DNA of 64,000 nt from Paludisphaera rhizosphaerae. GTDB taxonomy: Bacteria; Planctomycetota; Planctomycetia; Isosphaerales; Isosphaeraceae. Shown piece after piece: positions 19,999-32,154 of the stretch. A program made the position numbers and the translations under genes. Each line of letters opens with the position of its first letter. The first letter of the stretch is position 1. Location of the stretch: the NCBI RefSeq assembly GCF_011065895.1, contig NZ_JAALCR010000026.1, positions 26,587 through 90,586 on the forward strand, given 5' to 3'. Under the pieces are notes generated by a model. The model did not search any database. It was given only the letters and a program-made list of their open reading frames with translations, and was not told where the DNA came from.

Positions 19999-22900
19999 TG
20001 AAGCCACCAATCGACGACGTCGAGAAGCCGCTGACCCTCGCCGAGCTGATGGGGGCCGCCGACGCCGACCCCGAGCCCACCGGCCCCCGATTCTGGCGCA
20101 GCCTCTCCGAACTGGCCGACGACGGCTCGTTCGCCGAGCAGGCCCGCAGCGCCGCCGCCCGAGCGCAGGCCGCCATTTACGGCCTCGACGAGGCCAGCCG
20201 CCGCAAGTTCCTGACGCTCATGGGGGCCTCGTTCGCCCTCTCCGGCGTCGTCGGCTGCGGCGTCCAGCCGGTTGAGAAGATCGTCCCCTACGTCGAACAG
20301 CCCGAGCTGATCGTCCCGGGACGGCCGCTCTTCTTCGCCACCGCCTCGCCGGCGGGCGGAGACGGCCTCGGCCTGCTGGTCGAAAGCCACATGGGCCGGC
20401 CGACCAAGATCGAAGGGAACCCCAGCCACCCGGCGAGCCAGGGGGCGACCGACATCTTCGCCCAGGCGGAGATCCTCACCCTCTACGATCCCGACCGCTC
20501 GCAGGTCCTCGTCCATGACGGCCGCGTCGACACCTGGGACCACTTCCTGAGGTTCGCCGTCGATCTCCGCACCCGCAAGCTGGAATCCAAGGGCCGAGGC
20601 CTGCGGATCCTGACTCGCTCGGTCTCCTCGCCGACGATGCTCGACCAGCTCCGGCGGCTCAAAGAGGCCATGCCCGAGGCCAAGTGGCACACCTACGAGG
20701 CCGTCTCTCGCGACGCCGCCCACAAGGGCGCCGAGCTGGCTCTGGGAGCTTCCCACGAGCTTCGGCCGCATCTTGATAAGGCTGACGTCGTCGTCGCCCT
20801 CGACGCCGACTTCCTTAGCTGGGGGCCAGCCTCCGTCCGCCTCTCGCGAGCCTTCGCCGATCGCCGCGACCCCGACCTCACCGGCGGGACGATGCTCCGG
20901 CTCTACGCCTTCGAGCCGACCCCGACCGTCACCGGCGCGGCCGCCGACCACCGGACGCCCGTCGCCGCGGCCGACGTCCTGCTCGTCGCCGCCGCTCTGG
21001 CCAAGGCCCTCAAGGTCGAAGGGGCTCCCGCCCTGGCGACCGATCGGATCAGCGCCCACTCGGACGCGATCACCGCTCTGGCCGCCGAGCTTGAAGCCCA
21101 CAAGGGGAAGGCGATTGTCCTCGTCGGCGACTCGCAGCCGGCCGAGGTTCACGCCCTCGCCCTGGCGATCAACTCCGCCCTGGGCGCGATCGGGACCACG
21201 CTCACGTTCGGCCCGGCCGTCGAACAGGGGGCCTCGCTCGTCGAGCTGGTCCGCGACATCGACGCCGGCAACGTCGACACCCTGCTGGTTCTGGGGGGCA
21301 ACCCGGTCTACGAGGCCCCGGCCGACCTCAAGGTCGCCGAAGCGCTCAAGAACGAGAAGCTCACGACCCTGGTCCACATGGGCCTGTACAACGACGAGAC
21401 CGGCGCGATCAGCCACTGGCATCTGCCGGAAGCTCACTTCCTCGAATCGTGGGGCGACGTCCGCTCGTCCGACGGCACCATCGCCCCGATCCAGCCGCTG
21501 ATCGAGCCGCTGTATCAGGGTCATTCGCCGATCGAGGTCCTGTCGGCCCTGCTCGGCGAGGTCGGCGTCCCCTCCCGCGAGGTCGTCCGCAACTACTGGC
21601 GGACCAAGCTGCCGGCCCCCTCCTTCGAGCAGACCTGGCGGGCCGCCCTCCGCGACGGCGTCTTCCGGCTCCCCGGCGAGAGCGAGGCGGCTCCGACCGT
21701 CGCCGCTCCCAAGCTGGATAAGGTGACCTGGCCGGCCCCGGCCGCTCCGGGCGGCGAGGATCTGGAAATCGTCTTCCGGCCCGACCCCACCATCTGGGAC
21801 GGTCGGTACGCCAACAACGGCTGGCTCCAGGAGCTGCCCAAGCCGATCACCACCATGACGTGGGAGAACGCGGCGATGGTCAGCCCGGCGCTGGCCAAGA
21901 AGCTGAACCTCCGCGACGGCCAGCTCGTCGTGCTCGACTTCCGCAGCACGCCCCTCGAGAAGAAGATCCCGATCCTGATCCAGCCGGGTCAGGCCGAGAA
22001 CTCGGTGACGGTCCACCTCGGCTACGGCCGCGCCCGCGCCGGCCGCGTCGGGAACGACATCGGATTCGACGCCAATCTGCTGCGACGGTCCGACGCCCTC
22101 TGGTCGAGCTTTGGGCTGGCCCTCAAGCCGACCCAGGAAACGACCAAGCTGCCGATCACGCAGCACCACAACTCGATGAGGAGCGAGGAGGACGGCCGCG
22201 ACATCCTCCGCGTTCACAAGCTCGGCGAGCATCCTCACCACCATGAGGAGCCCACGGGCAGCCTGATCCCCGACCCGCCGGTCCCGCAAAGCGAGGACTA
22301 CGCCTGGGGGATGGCCATCGACCTGAACCGCTGCTTAGGCTGCTCGGCCTGCACGATCGCCTGCCAGGCCGAAAACAACATCCCGGTCGTCGGCAAGGAC
22401 CAGGTGCTCAACTCTCGCGAGATGCACTGGATCCGCGTCGACCGCTACTACGAGGGGGGCGAGGAGAACCCGGCGACCCACTTCCAGCCGGTCCCCTGCC
22501 AGCAGTGCGAAAAGGCCCCCTGCGAGTTGGTCTGCCCCGTCGAAGCGACCTCCCACAGTGATGAAGGTCTCAATGAGATGACCTACAACCGCTGCGTGGG
22601 GACGCGATACTGCGGCAACAACTGCCCCTACAAGGTCCGGCGGTTCAACTTCCTCGGCTACAACAACTACGAGCCGAACGTCAGCAACCTGCCGATGGTG
22701 AACAACCCCGACGTCACGGTCCGGATGCGGGGCGTGATGGAGAAGTGCACCTACTGCGTGCAGCGGATCAACGAGGCTCGACAGAACGCCAAGATCGCCG
22801 GCGGCAAGATCGGTCGCGACGAGGTCGTCACGGCCTGCCAGGGCGCCTGCCCCACCAAGGCGATCGTCTTCGGCAACCTCAAGGACCCCGAAAGCGCCGT

Positions 22901-23048
22901 GTCGAAGCTGAAGGCTTCAACCCGGAACTACTCGCTGCTCGGGGAGCTGGGGACGCTGCCGCGGACGTCCTACCTGGCGAAGCTGACCAACCCCGCCGGC
23001 GGCGCCGGCCACGAGGCCGAGGCCCCGAAGGAGTCGCACCATGGCTGA
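19995..23048 (+). CDS. actB: ACIII subunit ActB, Mo-oxidoreductase-like iron-sulfur protein
   Basis: A 1,017-residue periplasmic subunit. It begins with a cytoplasmic-type tail and a twin-arginine signal (SRRKFLTLMG, 68-77) with a lipoprotein-like Cys (VVGCG) shortly after. A molybdopterin-oxidoreductase-like domain (about 95-745) without an evident cofactor motif follows. The C-terminal ferredoxin domain (about 765-990) has four cysteine clusters: CLGCSACTIAC, CQQCEKAPCELVC, CVGTRYCGNNC and CTYCVQR..CQGAC. This fusion is diagnostic for ActB. The ATG at 19995 overlaps the actA stop. It passes electrons between quinol and the ActA/ActE hemes. Confidence 0.95.
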   Translation: MMKPPIDDVEKPLTLAELMGAADADPEPTGPRFWRSLSELADDGSFAEQARSAAARAQAAIYGLDEASRRKFLTLMGASFALSGVVGCGVQPVEKIVPYVEQPELIVPGRPLFFATASPAGGDGLGLLVESHMGRPTKIEGNPSHPASQGATDIFAQAEILTLYDPDRSQVLVHDGRVDTWDHFLRFAVDLRTRKLESKGRGLRILTRSVSSPTMLDQLRRLKEAMPEAKWHTYEAVSRDAAHKGAELALGASHELRPHLDKADVVVALDADFLSWGPASVRLSRAFADRRDPDLTGGTMLRLYAFEPTPTVTGAAADHRTPVAAADVLLVAAALAKALKVEGAPALATDRISAHSDAITALAAELEAHKGKAIVLVGDSQPAEVHALALAINSALGAIGTTLTFGPAVEQGASLVELVRDIDAGNVDTLLVLGGNPVYEAPADLKVAEALKNEKLTTLVHMGLYNDETGAISHWHLPEAHFLESWGDVRSSDGTIAPIQPLIEPLYQGHSPIEVLSALLGEVGVPSREVVRNYWRTKLPAPSFEQTWRAALRDGVFRLPGESEAAPTVAAPKLDKVTWPAPAAPGGEDLEIVFRPDPTIWDGRYANNGWLQELPKPITTMTWENAAMVSPALAKKLNLRDGQLVVLDFRSTPLEKKIPILIQPGQAENSVTVHLGYGRARAGRVGNDIGFDANLLRRSDALWSSFGLALKPTQETTKLPITQHHNSMRSEEDGRDILRVHKLGEHPHHHEEPTGSLIPDPPVPQSEDYAWGMAIDLNRCLGCSACTIACQAENNIPVVGKDQVLNSREMHWIRVDRYYEGGEENPATHFQPVPCQQCEKAPCELVCPVEATSHSDEGLNEMTYNRCVGTRYCGNNCPYKVRRFNFLGYNNYEPNVSNLPMVNNPDVTVRMRGVMEKCTYCVQRINEARQNAKIAGGKIGRDEVVTACQGACPTKAIVFGNLKDPESAVSKLKASTRNYSLLGELGTLPRTSYLAKLTNPAGGAGHEAEAPKESHHG

Positions 23049-24456
23049 GAATCATCACGAGGCCGGCGGCGACTCCAAGACGCCGGTCCTGGCCCCGGGG
23101 CACGACTACGCCTCGGTCACCAGGACGATCAGCGACATCGTCCTGGAGCGAGCCCCCGACTGGCGGTGGGCGCTGGGGATGGGAGCAGGCTCCTCGCTGC
23201 TGATGATCTTCGGCATCGCGGTGGCCTACCTGATCTACATGGGCACCGGGATCTGGGGCATCAACGCCCCGGTCATGTGGGGCTGGGCGATCATCAACTT
23301 CGTCTGGTGGGTCGGCATCGGCCACGCCGGGACGCTGATCTCGGCCATCCTCTTGCTGCTCAAGCAGCAGTGGCGGACGTCGATCAACCGGTTCGCTGAG
23401 GCGATGACCCTGTTCGCCGTCGCCTGCGCCGGCGTCTTCCCGCTGCTGCACATGGGTCGGCCCTGGAAGTTCTTCTGGATGATGCCCTACCCGAGCACCA
23501 TGGCGCTGCTGCCCCAATGGCGCAGCCCGCTGGTCTGGGACGTGTTCGCCGTCTCGACCTACGCGACGGTCTCGGCCCTCTTCTGGTATGTGGGCTTACT
23601 CCCCGACCTGGCGACCCTCCGCGACCGGGCCAAGAACAAGTACATCGCCATGATTTACGGCGCCCTGGCCCTGGGCTGGCGGGGATCGGCCCGGCACTGG
23701 GCGCGTTACAAGAGCGCGTACATTCTGCTGGCCGCCCTGGCCACCCCGCTGGTCGTCTCGGTGCACTCGGTGGTGTCGCTCGACTTCACCGCCGGCGTCA
23801 TCCCGGGCTGGCACGCCACGATCTTCCCGCCGTACTTCGTTGCGGGCGCCATCTTCTCGGGCTTCGCGATGGTCGTCACCCTCTGCGTCCCCCTGCGGTC
23901 GTGGTACGGGCTGAAGGACTTCATCACCGACCGCCACCTGGACAACATGGCCAAGGTCATGCTGGCCACGGGCATGGTCGTCGGTTACGGCTACGTCACC
24001 GAGCTGTTCATGGCCTGGTACAGCGGCAACCCCTACGAGCAGTTCTTGCTGCTGAACGCCCGCCCCTTCGGGACCTACTCGAACGCCTGGCGGTTCATGT
24101 TCTTCTGCAACGTGATCGTGCCGCAGTTGCTCTGGGTGCCTTCGATCCGGCGGAACACGGCGATCCTCTGGGTGATCTCGATCTTCGTCAACATCGGCAT
24201 GTGGCTCGAACGCTATGTGATCGTGGTCACGAGCCTCAGCCAGGACTTCCTGCCGGGCGCCTGGGCCGACTACAGCCCGACGAAGTGGGACGTCATGACC
24301 TACCTGGGGACGCTCGGCCTGTTCACCTTCTGCCTGTTCCTGTTCGTCCGGACTCTGCCGGCGATCGCCGTCGCCGAGATGCGAGAGCTGGTGCACGAGA
24401 CGCACATCGAGCACGCCCCCCACGCCGCGTCCGGGGCGCACGGAGAGACCGCATGA
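23041..24456 (+). CDS. actC: ACIII subunit ActC, NrfD-family quinol-binding membrane protein
   Basis: A 471-residue integral membrane protein of the NrfD/PsrC family, with about ten hydrophobic helices between residues 45 and 440 and the family segments [27 protein letters not shown] and [14 protein letters not shown]. ActC contacts ActB and binds the quinol. It overlaps the actB 3' end by 8 bases and actD by an ATGA. Confidence 0.94.
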   Translation: MAENHHEAGGDSKTPVLAPGHDYASVTRTISDIVLERAPDWRWALGMGAGSSLLMIFGIAVAYLIYMGTGIWGINAPVMWGWAIINFVWWVGIGHAGTLISAILLLLKQQWRTSINRFAEAMTLFAVACAGVFPLLHMGRPWKFFWMMPYPSTMALLPQWRSPLVWDVFAVSTYATVSALFWYVGLLPDLATLRDRAKNKYIAMIYGALALGWRGSARHWARYKSAYILLAALATPLVVSVHSVVSLDFTAGVIPGWHATIFPPYFVAGAIFSGFAMVVTLCVPLRSWYGLKDFITDRHLDNMAKVMLATGMVVGYGYVTELFMAWYSGNPYEQFLLLNARPFGTYSNAWRFMFFCNVIVPQLLWVPSIRRNTAILWVISIFVNIGMWLERYVIVVTSLSQDFLPGAWADYSPTKWDVMTYLGTLGLFTFCLFLFVRTLPAIAVAEMRELVHETHIEHAPHAASGAHGETA

Positions 24457-25013
24457 GCGCCCAACACGCCCCCGTCGCCGCCGAGCCCGAGGTCTACGGC
24501 CTGCTGGCCGAGTTCGACGACCCCGACCGCCTCGTCGCCGCGACCAAGACCGCCTACGAGAACGGGTACCGGTCCATCGAGGCCTACGCCCCCTTCCCGG
24601 TGGAAGGCCTCGACCACGCCCTGGGCTACTTCAAGAACAAGGTGCCGATCACCGTGTTCACGGGGGCCGTCCTCGGCGGGCTGACCGGTTTCCTGCTGCA
24701 GTGCTGGTCGGCGATGTACTACTACCCGCACAACATCGCGGGCAAGCCGCTCTACTCGTGGCCGGCGTTCATCCCGATCACGTTTGAGCTGACCGTGCTG
24801 GGCGGCGCGTTGTCCGCGGTCTTCGGCATGCTGATCTACAACGGCCTGCCGCGGCTCTACCACCCGATCTTCAACGCGCCGGCGTTCGCTCGGGCCTCCG
24901 ACGACCGGTTCTTCCTGTGCGTCCAGTCTCGGGACCCGCAGTTTGATCCGGAAGGGACGCTGGCGTTCCTGGAAGCCTGCTCGCCGCTGTCGATCTCCGT
25001 CGTACCGTACTGA
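24453..25013 (+). CDS. actD: ACIII subunit ActD (DUF3341)
   Basis: A 186-residue protein with the DUF3341 pattern. The soluble N-terminal part (VYGLLAEFDDPDRLVAATKTAYENGYRSIEAYAPFPVEGL, about 14-52) is followed by two transmembrane helices (about 66-88 and 105-130) and a C-terminal soluble part (FFLCVQSRDPQFDPEGTLAFLE). The start codon ATG at 24453 overlaps the actC stop; the long upstream open frame is a shadow within actC. ActD is a structural subunit of the complex. Confidence 0.92.
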   Translation: MSAQHAPVAAEPEVYGLLAEFDDPDRLVAATKTAYENGYRSIEAYAPFPVEGLDHALGYFKNKVPITVFTGAVLGGLTGFLLQCWSAMYYYPHNIAGKPLYSWPAFIPITFELTVLGGALSAVFGMLIYNGLPRLYHPIFNAPAFARASDDRFFLCVQSRDPQFDPEGTLAFLEACSPLSISVVPY

Positions 25014-25071
25014 CCCGGCCCGGGCCGGGGCTCCGGCCGCCCTCAACTTTATTGGGATCCGCCCGCCCACG

Positions 25072-25710
25072 ATGCTCCCGAACATCCCAACCACCCGCGC
25101 CTGGAACGCGAAGGCCCGCCGGCCGATCCGGCTCGCCGCCGCCTTCGCCGCGCTGCTGGCCGTCGCGCCGGGCTGCACCGACATGTACGACCAGGCCAAA
25201 TACGAGCCCTACGAGGCCAGCCCGTTGTTCGCCAACGGCGCAGCGTCTCGACCGCTGGTCCAGGGGACCGTCCCCCACGAGGACCCCCGAGGGTTGCCGA
25301 AGGTCGAAGACCGCGACCTGCTGGTCACCGGCCTCAAGGACGGCCTGCCGTCCAAGGTCACCCCGTTCCCCATCGATCGGGAAGCCCTCGAACGCGGCCG
25401 GAACCGCTACAACATCTACTGCACCCCCTGCCACGGCATCGCCGGCGACGGTCGGGGCGTGATCGTTCAGCGAGGCTTCACCAAGCCCCCCGCGTACACG
25501 GAGGCCCGCCTGGTCGATTCGCCGATCGGGCACTTCTACCAGGTCATGAGCAACGGCCACGGCGCGATGTACTCGTTCGCCGCCCGCATCGCCCCTCAGG
25601 ACCGTTGGAAGATCGCCGCCTACATCCGGGCCCTCCAGCTCAGCCAGGGCGCCGTCCCCTCCGAGCTGCCTCCCGAAGACCAAAGCAAGCTCCAGGAGGC
25701 CGCCCGATGA
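25072..25710 (+). CDS. actE: ACIII subunit ActE, monoheme cytochrome c lipoprotein
   Basis: A 212-residue periplasmic cytochrome c. It has a lipoprotein signal peptide (basic 14-18, hydrophobic 21-32, lipobox ending in Cys near 35: VAPGC), a DMYDQAKYEPYE segment usual for ActE, one heme site CTPCH followed by GIAGDGRG, and a distal methionine candidate in SNGHGAMYSF. It takes electrons from ActA/ActB. The ATG at 25072 fits the signal peptide; the 58-base gap from actD is the largest inside the operon. Confidence 0.92.
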   Translation: MLPNIPTTRAWNAKARRPIRLAAAFAALLAVAPGCTDMYDQAKYEPYEASPLFANGAASRPLVQGTVPHEDPRGLPKVEDRDLLVTGLKDGLPSKVTPFPIDREALERGRNRYNIYCTPCHGIAGDGRGVIVQRGFTKPPAYTEARLVDSPIGHFYQVMSNGHGAMYSFAARIAPQDRWKIAAYIRALQLSQGAVPSELPPEDQSKLQEAAR

Positions 25711-26981
25711 GCATCGAAGCCAACGGCGCCCGCGCCTCAGCCGAACTCGAAACCCGATTCGACCTGATCCAATCGACGGCCGGCCGCATCGGGCTCGTCG
25801 GACTGGCCGCCTGCGTGGCCGGGGCCGTGATCGCCCCCGCGGCGTTCTTCCCGTCGTACCTGGCCGCCTTCCTCCTGTGGACCGGCGTCTCGTTCGCATC
25901 GATCGGGCTCTGCCTGCTGCACCAACTCACCGGCGGCTCGTGGGCTGTGCCCCACCGGCGGTCGTTCGAGGCGGCTGGGTCGCTGATCGTCCTCATGGCC
26001 CTGTTCTTCGTGCCGATCCTGCTCGGTCTCGGGTACACCTACGCCTGGGCCGACAAGGCGGTCGTCGACGCGAACCACCACGTCGCCAACAAGGTGCACT
26101 GGCTGAACCCCGGCTCCTTCACCCTGCGCGCCGTGATCTACTTCGCGATCGCGACCGCCGCCGCCTACATCGTCAACGCCTGGTCCCGCCAGCAGGACGA
26201 CGCGGCCGACAAGGCCCCCAGCCGTCGGCTCAACGCCGTCGCCGGACCGGCCACCGTCTTCATGTTCCTGACGGCGTCCTTCGCGTCGTTCGACTGGGGC
26301 ATGTCCCGCGACCCCGACTGGTACTCGACCATCTACGGCGCCCTGTTCATCGTCGGCTCAATCCTGTCGACGCTGGCCCTGGCCGCGGTCTTCTCGATCC
26401 GCAACGGCAAGTATGAGCCGATCCACTCGGCGCTGACCGTCGGCCGGCTCAACGACCTGGGCAACCTGATGCTGGCCTTCACCATGCTCTGGGCCTACAT
26501 GTCGTTCTCGCAGTTCCTCATCACCTGGTTGGGGAACCTGCCGGAAGAAGTGGTCTACTACCAGCGCCGCGTCTTCGGGATCTACGGCGCGATCGCCCTG
26601 GGCCTGATCGCCTTCGGCTTCTTCGCCCCGTTCCTCGCTCTGCTCCAGCGGTCGCACAAGCGCGACGCCAACTGGATTCTGCCGATCGCCTCGTGGATTT
26701 TGGTGATGCGGGCGGTCGACCTCTTCTGGGTGATCGTTCCCGGCTTCGGCAAGATCCCCGGCCCGCACGGCGAAGAGGGCGACTCGTTCGCCTGGGGAAG
26801 CCTGCTCTGGTACGCCGCCGCCCTGGCCGGCGTCGGCGGGATCTGGGTCGCCGCCTTCATCCGACGGCTGCGGACCGCTCCGCTTGTCCCCCTCCGCGAC
26901 CCCCGCGTCGTTGAGGCCCTGGAGCGCGACCGAGCCCACGCCCACGCACACCAGCAGCACACCGGAGGTGCCGTCCTATGA
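25707..26981 (+). CDS. actF: ACIII subunit ActF, integral membrane protein
   Basis: A 424-residue polytopic membrane protein with about ten helices, related to ActC (NrfD-like) but more divergent. Segments include SFASIGLCLLHQLTGGSWAVPHRR, a TASFASFDWGMSRDPDWYSTIYG motif and a MLWAYMSFSQFLITWLGNLPEE helix typical of ActF. The start ATG at 25707 overlaps the actE stop. It completes the membrane core of ACIII. Confidence 0.92.
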   Translation: MSIEANGARASAELETRFDLIQSTAGRIGLVGLAACVAGAVIAPAAFFPSYLAAFLLWTGVSFASIGLCLLHQLTGGSWAVPHRRSFEAAGSLIVLMALFFVPILLGLGYTYAWADKAVVDANHHVANKVHWLNPGSFTLRAVIYFAIATAAAYIVNAWSRQQDDAADKAPSRRLNAVAGPATVFMFLTASFASFDWGMSRDPDWYSTIYGALFIVGSILSTLALAAVFSIRNGKYEPIHSALTVGRLNDLGNLMLAFTMLWAYMSFSQFLITWLGNLPEEVVYYQRRVFGIYGAIALGLIAFGFFAPFLALLQRSHKRDANWILPIASWILVMRAVDLFWVIVPGFGKIPGPHGEEGDSFAWGSLLWYAAALAGVGGIWVAAFIRRLRTAPLVPLRDPRVVEALERDRAHAHAHQQHTGGAVL

Positions 26982-27514
26982 GCGAGATCGACCCCAGCAT
27001 GCTGGAGGGGGACAAGGTTCCCCAGGGCCGCTTCGTCGCACACCACGACCTCGAGGAGTTCCACGAGGACACCGATCTGGACATCCGCGGCGTCCTGGTC
27101 AACACGGGCGTCCTGATCGGCCTTTGCGCGGTCACGTTCTGGGTGATCAGCCTGGTCATGGGCCACTTCCAGTCGGAAGAGGCCGCGCTGGACAAGGACC
27201 GGCTCTCGCTGCGGTTCTCCAAGGACCAGCCGCCGCCGGCGCCCGTGCTCCAGGCCCATCCGGAGCTGGAGACTCACGAGATCGTCGCCGAGGCCAAGGC
27301 CCGGCTCGAATCGTACGGCTGGAACGACGCCGCGAAGAAGTCGGCCCACATCCCGATCGATCGAGCCATCTCGATCCTGGCGGAGAAGGGCCTCCCCGAG
27401 CGCGGCGTGATGGACCAGTTCCACCCTCAACCCGGTTCGTCCAACACTCCCAAGATCGGACTGCCCGCCGCACCGTCGCCGGCGGCCGCGCCGGCTTCGG
27501 AACCCAAACCATGA
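26978..27514 (+). CDS. one-helix protein of the ACIII operon, unknown function
   Basis: A 178-residue protein with an acidic N-terminal region (1-36), one transmembrane helix at about 38-60 and a periplasmic part containing the short motif SAHIPIDRAISILAEKGLP. The tail is Pro/Ala-rich (about 150-178). The IPIDRAI phrase is common in small proteins found between actF and SCO genes; their role, perhaps in complex stability or assembly, is unknown. It overlaps actF and the SCO gene by ATGA on both sides. Confidence 0.75.
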   Translation: MSEIDPSMLEGDKVPQGRFVAHHDLEEFHEDTDLDIRGVLVNTGVLIGLCAVTFWVISLVMGHFQSEEAALDKDRLSLRFSKDQPPPAPVLQAHPELETHEIVAEAKARLESYGWNDAAKKSAHIPIDRAISILAEKGLPERGVMDQFHPQPGSSNTPKIGLPAAPSPAAAPASEPKP

Positions 27515-28425
27515 ACCGGCACTCGCTCCCGATCCTCACCCTGCTGACCGCCGGCCTGTTGCTGGCCGCGGCGCCTTCGGTCGTCGGCGACGAGCCGATC
27601 GACCCGGCCGCGCCCCGGCCGACTCCGGTCTCGGACCCTTCGGCGTTCGAGAGCACGGCGTCGAAGGTCAAGTTCGAGCAAAAGCTGGGATCGCAGATTC
27701 CGATGGACGCGACGTTCATCGATGAGGAAGGGCGCGAGGTCTCGCTCTCATCGTGCTTCGGCCGTCGTCCGGTCGTCCTGGCCCTGGTCTTCCACCGCTG
27801 TCCGCTCTTGTGCAATCAGGTGCTCGCAGGTCTGACCCGCAGCCTCAAGCCGCTGCCGCTGCTGGCGGGCGTCGATTTCGACGTCCTCGCCGTCAGCATC
27901 GACCCGGAGGACACCCCTGAATCCGCCAAGAAGAAAAAGCTCGGCTACCTGGAGCGGTACGACCGCCCGGGGACCGAGGCGGGATGGAAGTTCCTCACCG
28001 GCCGCAAGGACTCGATCGACGCCCTCTGCAACGCTGTTGGATTTCAGTACGTCCAGAACCCGACCACCAAGCAGTTCGCCCACGCGGCGGGGATCGTCGT
28101 CCTCACCCCCGAAGGCCGGACCTCGCAGTACTTCTTCGGCATCGACTACCCGCCCAAGGAGCTCGACGCCGCCGTCCGGGCGGCCGCCGAAGGGCGGGTC
28201 GGCTCGAAGATCGGCGCCCTGCTACTGCTTTGCTACGACTACGACGCGGCGACGGGCAAGTACACGCTCTCGATCGTCCGCTTGCTGCGGGCGTTCGGGA
28301 CGCTGACGGCTCTGTCGCTGGGCCTGTATCTCTTCCTGATGTTCCGGCGCGAGCGCCGGGGGCGGACCGGGGACGGGCCCCCCGACGCGGCCCCGGCGGC
28401 TGCCGTCGAAGGCCCTCGGATCTGA
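27511..28425 (+). CDS. SCO1/SenC-family copper chaperone
   Basis: A 304-residue membrane-anchored thioredoxin-fold protein that delivers copper to the CuA site of the oxidase encoded next. It has an N-terminal signal (hydrophobic 7-22), the CXXXC copper ligands in HRCPLLCNQ (about 97-101) and the distal His ligand in FAHAAGIVVL (about 190). Unusually for the family it has a second transmembrane helix near the C-terminus (about 262-282, LTALSLGLYLFLMF), followed by a basic Arg-rich cytoplasmic tail. It starts by ATGA overlap inside the ACIII operon, 18 bases before coxB. Confidence 0.92.
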   Translation: MNRHSLPILTLLTAGLLLAAAPSVVGDEPIDPAAPRPTPVSDPSAFESTASKVKFEQKLGSQIPMDATFIDEEGREVSLSSCFGRRPVVLALVFHRCPLLCNQVLAGLTRSLKPLPLLAGVDFDVLAVSIDPEDTPESAKKKKLGYLERYDRPGTEAGWKFLTGRKDSIDALCNAVGFQYVQNPTTKQFAHAAGIVVLTPEGRTSQYFFGIDYPPKELDAAVRAAAEGRVGSKIGALLLLCYDYDAATGKYTLSIVRLLRAFGTLTALSLGLYLFLMFRRERRGRTGDGPPDAAPAAAVEGPRI

Positions 28426-28443
28426 AACGAAGGTATTTCATCC

Positions 28444-29402
28444 ATGTGGGATTTCCCCCTGCTTCCCGACCAGGCCTCGGTCAACGCGCCGAAGCTGGAC
28501 GCCTTGATGCTCTTCGAGCTAGGCGTCGTCGTCTTCTTCACGTTGATGATCGGCCTGCTGGTCCTGGCCTTCTGCGTGCGTTTCCGCCGCGGCAACCCGG
28601 TCGACCGAAGCCACCCGCCGACTCACAGCAAGGCGATGGAGGTGGTCTGGATCGGCGTCCCGCTGATTCTGTCGTTGATCATGTTCGTCTGGTCGACGCG
28701 CCTGTTCTTCGACCTGTACGAGGCTCCGCCCGACGCGGCCCAGATCGACGTCGTCGGCAAGCAGTGGATGTGGTACCTCCAGCACCCCCAGGGCCGCTCC
28801 GAGACCAATGAGCTGCACGTCCCGCTGGGTCGGCCGATGAAGCTCAACATGACGTCGCAGGACGTGCTGCACAGCTTCTACATCCCGGCCTTCCGCATCA
28901 AGCAGGACGTGCTGCCGGGACGATACACCTCACTCTGGTTCGAGCCCACTAAGGTGGGGGTGTACAACCTCTTCTGCGCCGAGTACTGCGGCACGAACCA
29001 CTCGGTGATGATCGGCAAGGTCCACGTCATGGAACCGGCCGACTACGAGCACTGGCTCACCGAGAAGGGCTCGGGCCCGTCGCAGGCCGAGGAGGGCGAG
29101 CGGTTGTTCGTCCAGAACCACTGCGCCGGCTGCCACCGCGGCAGCCAGATCGTCCACGCCCCCAGGCTGGAAGGCGTGTACGGCAAGCCCGTGCCGATTC
29201 AGAACGGCAACAACGTGGAATTCGCCACGGCTGACTATCTCTACATCCGCGACTCGATCCTCGACCCCAAGAAGCAGGTGGTCGCCGGTTACGAGCCGAT
29301 CATGCCGTCCTTCAAGGACCAGATCAGCGAGCCCGATCTCTTGAAGATCATCGAATACATCAAGTCGATCTCGAACGCCAACGCCACCCCGGAGACCGCC
29401 CA

Positions 29403-29406
<4 letters not shown>
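28444..29406 (+). CDS. coxB: caa3 cytochrome c oxidase subunit II with C-terminal heme c
   Basis: A 320-residue subunit II: two transmembrane helices (about 24-46 and 65-88), a cupredoxin domain with the CuA site [12 protein letters not shown] (Cys179, Cys183, His187, Met190 approximately), and a C-terminal cytochrome c domain with CAGCH at about 228-232 and a methionine ligand candidate in EPIMPSF. The fused heme domain marks the caa3 type, which receives electrons directly from ACIII. No N-terminal lipobox is seen. Overlaps coxA by ATGA. Confidence 0.95.
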
Positions 29407-31061
<1,655 letters not shown>

Positions 31062-31781
31062 CTCGGGGCGACAGATCCTTCTGTCGCACTTCGACGACCT
31101 GGAGCAGCAGAACCTGTCCTCCACCCTGGGCATGTGGTTCTTTCTGGTCAGCGAGGTCATGTTCTTCAGCGGCCTCATCGCGGCTTACGCCGTGTATCGC
31201 GGCCTTTCGCCTGAGGCCTTCCACCTGGCCAGCCGGCACATGGACAAGTGGTGGGGGTTCGCCAACACGCTCGTCCTGCTGACCAGCTCGCTGACCATGG
31301 CCCTGGCCGTCCGGGCGACCCAGACCGGCGATCGCAGGGCCATCGTCCGCAACCTGCTGTGGACCGCCGTGCTCGGCTCGGCGTTCCTCGGCGTCAAGGT
31401 CTTTGAGTGGAAGGCCGAGATCGACCACCACCTGTTCCCCGGCAAGCACTTCGTCGTCCCTGACCACGACGAGGAGCACCTCAAGGAATACCTTGAGAAG
31501 ACCGACGGCCACGTCGACCCCGTCAAGCTCGAACGCGAGAAGGGGCGATTCCAGTTGATGTTCGTGCTGTACTTCTTCATGACGGGAGTGCACGCGTTCC
31601 ACATGATCGTCGGCATCGCCGCCGTGGTGCTCTTCGCCCTGCTGACCCATTTCAAGTGGTTCTCCGGCTACGGCCAGACGCAGACCGAGTCGCTGGGGCT
31701 TTACTGGCACTTCGTCGACGTCGTCTGGGTGTTCCTCTACCCGTTGCTTTACCTGATTGAATGACAGGTGGATCACGACCA

Positions 31782-32132
31782 ATGAGCAGTCATCCTCATC
31801 TTGGACAATCGAAGACGGCGCACCATATCACGCACCATATCACGCCGGTGAAGACGTATCGGATCATCTTCATCCTGCTGGGTCTGTTGCTGTTTGCGAC
31901 CGTCTTGGCTTCCGAGCTGCCCCTGAGCCGGTCGGGCCACCTGATCGTCGCCATGACCATCGCCATGATCAAAGCCGTGCTGATCGTGCTGTTCTTCATG
32001 CACGTCTACTACAGCGCACCGCTAACCTGGGTGATCGCCGCGGGCTCATTCCTCTGGGTGGGTCTGTTGCTCGCCTTCCTCACCTCCGACTACATCTCCC
32101 GGGGTTGGCTGCACAACATCCTGGGTAAGTAG
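31782..32132 (+). CDS. coxD: cytochrome c oxidase subunit IV-type protein
   Basis: A 116-residue protein with three transmembrane helices (about 28-46, 55-76 and 80-102), of the prokaryotic subunit IV family (LIVAMTIAMIKAVLIVLFFMHVYYS). Two starts are possible: ATG at 31761, overlapping the coxC stop, or ATG at 31782, preceded by AGGTGGA at a good distance; I prefer the latter. A histidine/threonine repeat (HHITHHIT) precedes helix 1. Last gene of the respiratory operon, followed by a strong terminator. Confidence 0.88.
   Translation: MSSHPHLGQSKTAHHITHHITPVKTYRIIFILLGLLLFATVLASELPLSRSGHLIVAMTIAMIKAVLIVLFFMHVYYSAPLTWVIAAGSFLWVGLLLAFLTSDYISRGWLHNILGK
31821..31844 (+). repeat. perfect tandem 12-mer inside coxD
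   Basis: The 12-base unit CACCATATCACG occurs twice in direct succession (31821-31832 and 31833-31844). It encodes the duplicated residues His-His-Ile-Thr in the N-terminal tail of the subunit IV protein. Likely a recent slippage duplication without effect on frame. Confidence 0.8.
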
Positions 32133-32154
32133 ACTCGGACCGAAACGACCAACG

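Noticed and set aside
19989..22289. 766-codon minus-strand open frame
   Set aside because: Lies opposite actB, whose iron-sulfur clusters and twin-arginine signal leave no doubt about the coding strand.
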